Below are positions 25,701 to 29,115 of a stretch of 29,115 nt of DNA, piece after piece. The notes below the pieces were generated by a model. The model saw only the letters and a list, made by a program, of their open reading frames with translations, was not told the origin of the DNA and ran no database searches. The position numbers and the translations under genes were made by a program. The stretch spans positions 1-29,115 of the forward strand of contig JBCCQH010000103.1 of NCBI GenBank assembly GCA_039024435.1, in the 5' to 3' direction. Positions within the stretch are counted from its first letter, which is position 1. Each line of letters opens with the position of its first letter. The DNA comes from JBCCQH01 sp039024435. Lineage in GTDB: Bacteria > Bacteroidota > Bacteroidia > J057 > JADKCL01.

Positions 25701-26491
25701 GTAGCGACCCGGGCCATTTCCTGGATAAACGGACGCATCTGCTCCGCACCAAGGGCACAATTCAGGCCGATGCTCAAAAGATTGCGGCAGTGCATCATCG
25801 AAATCCAGAAGGCTTCGGTGGTCTGTCCGCTCAGGGTCCGGCCGCTCTGGTCGGTGATCGTGCCGGAGATCATGACCGGGATCTGAGTGCCGTTTTCCTC
25901 TTGGTATTGATCGATGGCGTAGATGGCCGCTTTGGCATTGAGCGTGTCAAATACGGTCTCAATGAGCAGAAGATCGGCGCCTCCATCCACCAGGCCCCGG
26001 ATTTGTTCCGTGTAGACCGTGACCAGTTTGTCAAAGGTCACATTGCGGTAGCCCGGATCATTGACGTCGGGAGAAAGGGAAGCGGCACGGGAAGTCGGCC
26101 CGAGGGCACCGGCGACAAACCGCGGCTTATCCGGAGTTGCCGCCGTATATTCAGTGGCCGCTTGCTTGGCAAGGCGGGCCCCTTCAAAATTGATTTCGTA
26201 GACCAGCGACTCAGCATCGTAGTCGGACTGGGAAATGGCGTTGCCGTTAAAGGTATTGGTTTCGAGGATGTCGGCTCCGGCCTCGAGGTACGCACGGTGG
26301 ATGTCGAGAATGATCTGGGGCTGGCTCAGGTTCAGGATATCTGTGTTGCCCTGAAAGGCGGTATGCCAATCTTGGAAACGTTCCCCGCGGTAGCCTGCCT
26401 CGTCCAATTTGTGCTGTTGGACCATTGTTCCCATTGCTCCGTCCAGCAGCAAGATGCGTTCCTGAAGTAATGCGCGCAGTTTTTCCAGCAT
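22793..26491 (-). CDS. metH: Methionine synthase, cobalamin-dependent
   Basis: The 1232-residue product is full-length MetH, which transfers a methyl group from 5-methyltetrahydrofolate through cobalamin to homocysteine. The homocysteine domain (1-330) has LLDGAMGTMVQ at 16-26 and the zinc ligands Cys245, Cys308 and Cys309 (NIAGGCCGTTPDH). The pterin-binding domain spans about 345-620 (FINVGERTNVTGS, VDINMDEGMLDSE). The cobalamin cap follows, then the B12 domain with GDVHDIGKN, His758 as lower ligand in D756-x-H758-x-x-G761. The AdoMet activation domain runs from about 895 to the end (RPAPGYPACPDH near 1140, YFSHPDSRYFGLG). It is monocistronic. A TACCTTTG box at 26528-26521 just ahead of the start could be its promoter. 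The 267-bp upstream gap shows no cobalamin-riboswitch features that I can find. Confidence 0.98.
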   Translation of the reverse strand: MLEKLRALLQERILLLDGAMGTMVQQHKLDEAGYRGERFQDWHTAFQGNTDILNLSQPQIILDIHRAYLEAGADILETNTFNGNAISQSDYDAESLVYEINFEGARLAKQAATEYTAATPDKPRFVAGALGPTSRAASLSPDVNDPGYRNVTFDKLVTVYTEQIRGLVDGGADLLLIETVFDTLNAKAAIYAIDQYQEENGTQIPVMISGTITDQSGRTLSGQTTEAFWISMMHCRNLLSIGLNCALGAEQMRPFIQEMARVATVPVSAHPNAGLPNAFGEYDQTDAQFAMLVWDFAKSGFLNIAGGCCGTTPDHIRAMARAVENQSPRTVPERDPYMRLSGLEPLIVRPETNFINVGERTNVTGSRRFARLIREDSYETAVSVAAQQVENGAQVVDINMDEGMLDSEAAMTRFLNLIASEPDIARVPFMVDSSKWSVIEKGLQTMQGKGVVNSISLKEGEEAFIEHAKKVLRYGAAVIVMAFDEQGQADSFDRRITICERAYRILTEKVGFPPQDIIFDPNILTIGTGIEEHNNYAVDFINTTAWIKKNLPYAKVSGGVSNLSFSFRGNNVVREAIHSAFLYHAIQSGMDMGIVNAGQLEVYEEIKPQLREYVEDLIFNRRDDATERMVDLAAEVKGSGKKNEREKLEWREKSVADRLSYALVKGIVDFIEPDTEEARQMFDKPLEVIEGPLMDGMNIVGDLFGEGKMFLPQVVKSARVMKKAVAYLIPYIEEEKKRSGDRGPKGRILMATVKGDVHDIGKNIVGVVLGCNNFEVIDLGVMVPANVILEKAREHEVDVIGLSGLITPSLDEMVFVASEMERLGMNIPLLIGGATTSRVHTAVKIAPKYRHATIHVLDASRSVPVVQALVTDSQRNDLLDTTRDQYATLREQHAARQSRKQYLRYGDAVANGTPIKWEGYRPPRPRRPGITVYEDFPLDKLVDYIDWTPFFQAWELHGRFPKLLDDELIGEEARKLFVDAKALLKRIVDDKLLTARGVAGLFPANRVGGDDIAIYTDETREEVLTTFHCLRQQNKKGASAANQSLSDFIAHEETALPDYLGGFAVTVGHGLDELVAEFDADLDDYNSIMAKALADRLAEAFAECLHGIVRRELWGYAADEALDNDALIREKYQGIRPAPGYPACPDHTEKGILFELLDATAHTGITLTESYAMLPTAAVSGFYFSHPDSRYFGLGKIAEDQVMDYARRKGMDLGTTERWLSPNLSYEPKVRV

Positions 26492-26520
26492 GCGTTTTTA
26501 AGTCGTTTGGAAATAATTCA

Positions 26521-26547
26521 CAAAGGTACGCAAATTCACCCGAACAA
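26521..26547 (-). promoter_or_regulatory. Possible metH promoter
   Basis: TACCTTTG (minus strand, 26528-26521) fits the TAnnTTTG box 29 bp before the start codon. The nearest TTG (26547-26545) is only 16 bp upstream, shorter than the usual 19-21, so support is partial. Confidence 0.35.
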
Positions 26548-26758
26548 GTGGGGTAAGTGAGCGATCCCCCAATACAAGGCTTGCCAAATATTGTTTGGAT
26601 GAGCGGGCAAACGATCCCAATCAATCCGTATTTTGTTCCAAGTTCCAATGAATTTTCCGAATATTATGCAAATAGCCTTGGAAGGTTTCGATTTTGGGGC
26701 AACGTAGTCCGGCCGCAGGATGCTTTGAAATCTGTCCTCTAAATGCGACATTGGGACC

Positions 26759-27256
26759 ATGAAATACCTGATGATGAGCGCAGTAGTTGGGCTGCTGCTG
26801 CTGGCGGCGGGATGCCAGTCGGATTCCCAAGCTTCCACGGATTCGGTTCCTCGGACCGATCCTAGTACCTCCGCGGAACTGGCCGAGCGCCCCGATGCCC
26901 CTAGCGCGCCGATTTCCCCGGCGGATACTCCCGTGGCCGAGGTGGCGCCGATAGAACCGGAATCCAACGAGGAGCCGTTTGCCGAGTCTTCCGTAGTCGA
27001 AATGTGGGTGGCGCCCTACACGAAAACTTGCAATTATCTTTCGGGGGAGTGTTTACTCGTCAGCTTCAACGAGCGTCGCCCAACCGAAGATGCCTGGCAA
27101 CTGATGACCGAGCAAATACTGGACTTTGATTACGAGAAGGGGTATCTGTACCGTTTGAAGGTTCGGGTGGACCTCCTCAATCCGGATGCTCTGCTCCCCG
27201 ATGCAGGGATTCGGCAGTACGTAGTGCTGGAAGTGCTGCAAAAAGACGGTGCTTGA
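26759..27256 (+). CDS. DUF4377-domain lipoprotein
   Basis: The 165-residue product has a lipoprotein signal peptide (MKYLMMSAVVGLLLLAAGC, Cys19), a flexible linker rich in Ser, Pro, Glu and Ala (about 22-78) and a C-terminal domain of about 85 residues that matches the DUF4377 pattern: VEMWVAPYTKTCNYLSGECL (about 80-99) with paired cysteines, then W-x-L, ILDFDYEKGYLYRLKVRV (about 119-136) and YVVLEVL at the end. DUF4377 proteins are small envelope proteins, sometimes fused to HslJ/META heat-shock domains, with no defined activity. It is convergent with the TerC gene (44 bp apart). Confidence 0.85.
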   Translation: MKYLMMSAVVGLLLLAAGCQSDSQASTDSVPRTDPSTSAELAERPDAPSAPISPADTPVAEVAPIEPESNEEPFAESSVVEMWVAPYTKTCNYLSGECLLVSFNERRPTEDAWQLMTEQILDFDYEKGYLYRLKVRVDLLNPDALLPDAGIRQYVVLEVLQKDGA

Positions 27257-27300
27257 GCCGAGAAAATTGGATTGCGGGCGGCACCAATGAATTTTTCGGG

Positions 27301-28089
27301 CTATACTTTTTCTTCTTGCTGGATGAATTCGCGGGCAGCTTTTTTGCGCTGGAGCTTGCGTTGGTACCGGCTCTGGACGACGTCTACGACTACCAGTACC
27401 ACAACTACAAAGTAAAAAGTGGTCTTGCTCATGGCCGTTACCTCCATGCCGAAAAACTTGAGGTGGGCAAGGTGACCGCCTTCTGAGAGCAACATGATTC
27501 CCACCACAAACAAGATAAATAGTCCCAATACTTCGTACATGCGGTTTTTTTGCAGGAATTCTGAAACCTTTCCCGCAAGGAGGATCATCAGCAACCCACC
27601 GATGACAATGGCGGTAGCCATGACCCAAAATACGTCGGTGAGGGCGAGGGCACTCAAAATGGAGTCAAATGAGAATACCAAATTCATGATCACAATCATG
27701 GCGATGGCGGACTGGACCGATTTTGGTTTCTTTTCCTCGCTGTGGGCATCTTCCAGGGACATCATGTGCATGATTTCCTTGACTGCGGTGTAAATGATGA
27801 AGCCGCCGCCGAGCAATACGATTAAGCTGTGAATATTGAACGCCCCGCTGATCCAGCCCCCTTCGGCGAAGACGAGCACGGGATCTTGCAGGTATTTGAT
27901 CACGGAAACCACCACGAACAGCAAGATGATGCGCAGGACCATAGCCAGTCCGATGCCAACATTCCGGGCAAATGCCTGCCGCTCTTTGGGGACGCGCTGC
28001 GATTCTAGCGAAATGTACAACAGGTTATCGAAGCCCAGTACGGCCTGCAAAAGGACCAGCATCAAAAGGGTCAAAAGGTTTTCCAGCAT
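27301..28089 (-). CDS. TerC-family integral membrane protein
   Basis: The 262-residue product is a polytopic membrane protein of the TerC family, associated with tellurite resistance in some bacteria and with metal-ion (manganese) export in others. Seven or so hydrophobic segments are visible, with the two family signatures containing membrane-embedded acidic residues: LGFDNLLYISLES (about 18-30) and LVFSFDSILSALAL (about 137-150). The charged C-terminal tail (RYQRKLQRKKAAREF) is cytoplasmic by the positive-inside rule. Length is normal. No other ter genes are nearby, so the ion-transport role is more likely than a tellurite operon. It has its own consensus promoter. Confidence 0.93.
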   Translation of the reverse strand: MLENLLTLLMLVLLQAVLGFDNLLYISLESQRVPKERQAFARNVGIGLAMVLRIILLFVVVSVIKYLQDPVLVFAEGGWISGAFNIHSLIVLLGGGFIIYTAVKEIMHMMSLEDAHSEEKKPKSVQSAIAMIVIMNLVFSFDSILSALALTDVFWVMATAIVIGGLLMILLAGKVSEFLQKNRMYEVLGLFILFVVGIMLLSEGGHLAHLKFFGMEVTAMSKTTFYFVVVVLVVVDVVQSRYQRKLQRKKAAREFIQQEEKV

Positions 28090-28109
28090 GTTGATTTGTA
28101 TTTAAGCTG

Positions 28110-28140
28110 CAAAAATATCGTTTCCTTCCCGACCTGCCAA
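28110..28140 (-). promoter_or_regulatory. Bacteroidetes-type promoter of the TerC gene
   Basis: On the minus strand TTG (28140-28138), a 20-bp spacer and TATTTTTG (28117-28110) match the consensus exactly. The start codon at 28089 lies about 20 bp downstream, giving a very short leader. Confidence 0.8.
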
Positions 28141-28195
28141 CCATTGGGGCCTTTTGCTCATCGAGAAATTTGTCTTTTTGATCGAGTAAGCCCGT

Positions 28196-28387
28196 TCACC
28201 CATCCAAAATGGGCAACCAGAGGCCCCAATCCGCGTAATTTTGGGTGTAAGCAATCGAAAAAATGAAAATGAAACTAGCGTAAACCCAGAACAACACTGT
28301 AGGACTGACATTGACCACGAGTCTTAGCGAGACACCCAACCTGAGAACAACAATTGAGAACCCAAGCGATTCAGACAAGTCAATCAT
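28196..28387 (-). CDS. Possible small membrane protein (63 aa)
   Basis: The frame encodes 63 residues with a strongly hydrophobic middle (VLFWVYASFIFIFSIAY, about 31-47) flanked by polar ends, which could form one or two membrane helices. No ribosome binding site or promoter is evident and the family is unknown. It lies in the 382-bp gap (28090-28471) between the TerC gene and the receiver gene, where I otherwise see only the TerC promoter and a terminator. It may be a chance frame. Confidence 0.3.
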   Translation of the reverse strand: MIDLSESLGFSIVVLRLGVSLRLVVNVSPTVLFWVYASFIFIFSIAYTQNYADWGLWLPILDG

Positions 28388-28442
28388 AGCGAGTAAGATT
28401 GAACAATCATGATGAATAGGATTTAGGTTAAGTTGGTTATTC

Positions 28443-28473
28443 CAGCCGCCCGTACAAGGGCGGCTGTTTCTTT
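28443..28473 (+). terminator. Strong hairpin with T-run in plus orientation
   Basis: CAGCCGCCC (28443-28451) pairs perfectly with GGGCGGCTG (28458-28466) around GTACAA and is followed by TTTCTTT. In this orientation it would end a plus-strand transcript, but no plus-strand gene lies between 27256 and here. Its stem starts five bases after the stop of the minus-strand receiver gene; on that strand no T-run follows, so it could still act as a 3' stabiliser or imperfect terminator there. Confidence 0.65.
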
Positions 28474-28936
28474 ATGGGGGATTTTCCGCGGTGTTCCGCA
28501 ATTGGGCGACGGTATTGCGCAACTCGACCAATTCATCCCGCAGTCGAATATCTTCCAGGATCCGGGTAAATACCTGGTCCAGACGGCGGTGGGGCACCGG
28601 TTTGAGGAGGTAGGCCAGTGCTCCGACTTCAAATGAAAAATAGGCGTAATCCGGCCGGTCGGCAACGACGATGATGTAGGGCCGCGGCTGGATCGAGGCG
28701 ATCAGCTCGAATCCATTGGCGTCGGGGAGGGCGGGATTGATCACGAGTACGTCGGCGCGATCTTGCTTGAAAAAGTTGAGCGCACCCCGGGCGGTCTTGC
28801 TGGCCTGGGTGACTTCCAACTGCGGGTGGTTCATCGCGTAGCGTTGGATGTCGCGGAGGCCGTACAGGTCCACGTCGGTGATCATCAAGCTGAGCTTGCG
28901 CAGTGGGGGGGGGCTATCGGAAGCGTTCGGAGCCAT
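28472..28936 (-). CDS. Receiver-like protein lacking the phospho-acceptor Asp
   Basis: The 154-residue product has the fold pattern of a response-regulator receiver domain, closest to LytR-type stand-alone receivers in Bacteroidetes: SLMITDVDLYGLRDIQ (16-31, acidic pocket with D21 and D23), DVLVINPALPDANGFELI (62-79), and ALAYLLKPVPHRRL (106-119, conserved K112-P113). At the position of the phosphorylated aspartate there is Asn67, and the usual Thr/Ser switch position is Ala92, so phosphorylation is unlikely. The C-terminal helix (about 120-150) looks coiled-coil-like (ILEDIRLRDELVELRNTVAQ). No DNA-binding LytTR domain follows. A TATCTTTA box at 28953-28946 may be its promoter; the end of MITE-like element A copy 3 begins 28 bp upstream of the start. 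Confidence 0.8.
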   Translation of the reverse strand: MAPNASDSPPPLRKLSLMITDVDLYGLRDIQRYAMNHPQLEVTQASKTARGALNFFKQDRADVLVINPALPDANGFELIASIQPRPYIIVVADRPDYAYFSFEVGALAYLLKPVPHRRLDQVFTRILEDIRLRDELVELRNTVAQLRNTAENPP

Positions 28937-28964
28937 TGTTGCGGCTAAAGATAGGGCTTTTTGA

Positions 28965-29115
28965 CTGAGAGGCGGTTTAAATTTAAACCTGTGATTTTGC
29001 TATGGCATCTTTTTCCGCCTCTCTTCAGCTATTTTCTCGCCCATAGCTTTGGCTATGGACTCCAAAATGAGCTTTGAGAGACAAAAAAATCTGCGATAGC
29101 AAATTTCACAAACCA
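28965..29115 (+). mobile_element. MITE-like element A, copy 3 (cut by window edge)
   Basis: The segment starts with CTGAGAGGCGGTTTAAAT as in copy 2 and keeps the internal blocks ctatggcatctttttccgc, agctattttctcgcccat, actccaaaatgagctt and agcaaatttcacaaacca, where the window ends just before the expected right inverted end. Its centre has a CCATAGC-tttg-GCTATGG hairpin, different in sequence from the hairpin at the same place in copy 2. It lies upstream of the receiver gene. Confidence 0.8.

Noticed and set aside
23621..26470. Long plus-strand frames (523 and 380 aa) opposite metH
   Set aside because: They lie entirely antisense to a full-length, well conserved metH and have no domain character.
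26492..26758. Cobalamin riboswitch ahead of metH
   Set aside because: The gap is short, a promoter-like box lies only about 30 bp from the start codon, and I find no B12-box-like sequence on the minus strand.

Overview
The window looks like a chromosome segment of a GC-rich member of the Bacteroidetes, most likely Saprospiria (Lewinella/Haliscomenobacter-like). This is inferred from three things. There is a large PKD-repeat secreted protein with a type IX secretion (type B, gliding-motility-type) C-terminal domain. There are many small lipoproteins with Bacteroidetes-style signal peptides. Several promoters match the Bacteroidetes primary-sigma pattern TTG-N19-21-TAnnTTTG. I saw no intact transposase, prophage, CRISPR array, rRNA or convincing functional tRNA.

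Layout. 1-957 is gene-free and holds a block of structured double-hairpin repeats and a perfect palindrome. 958-2773 carries an unrecognised 515-aa protein and a doubtful 85-aa ORF. 2834-6526 encodes the T9SS-exported PKD protein and ends in a strong terminator. 6628-7895 (minus) is a Crp/Fnr regulator with an NAD(P)H:quinone-type flavodoxin-fold oxidoreductase downstream. 8010-11579 holds a lipoprotein, a HotDog thioesterase, a COG2509 FAD-dependent dehydrogenase and an exported YciI-domain protein. 11673-12052 is a mobile-repeat island: one copy of a three-copy MITE-like family abutting a second element with 14-bp inverted ends. 12155-14101 (minus) is a large lipoprotein with a near-ideal promoter. 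14102-14959 is mostly gene-free, with a tRNA-like relic, an AT-rich island and a long hairpin.

14960-18480 holds an ATP-grasp-like protein (STM4014-like) whose stop codon lies inside the end of a second MITE copy, followed by a lipoprotein dipeptidyl peptidase III (M49). 18709-20746 runs MscS channel, CYTH-domain protein, then a broken ADP-ribosylglycohydrolase joined to the tail of a SCO1/SenC gene. 20830-22167 (minus) is an exported Sel1-repeat protein. 22421-22790 is the second block of double-hairpin repeats, followed by full-length metH (22793-26491, minus). 26759-28936 has a DUF4377 lipoprotein, a TerC-family membrane protein and a receiver-like protein that lacks the phospho-acceptor aspartate. 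A third MITE copy runs off the right edge.

Most genes are housekeeping or envelope functions with no obvious shared pathway. The unusual material is non-coding: two mobile-repeat families, one repeat family whose hairpin stems are conserved while the loops vary, and a deletion scar between two genes. I do not see a convincing new multi-gene system. The best candidates for something undescribed are the two repeat families and the unassigned 515-aa protein.
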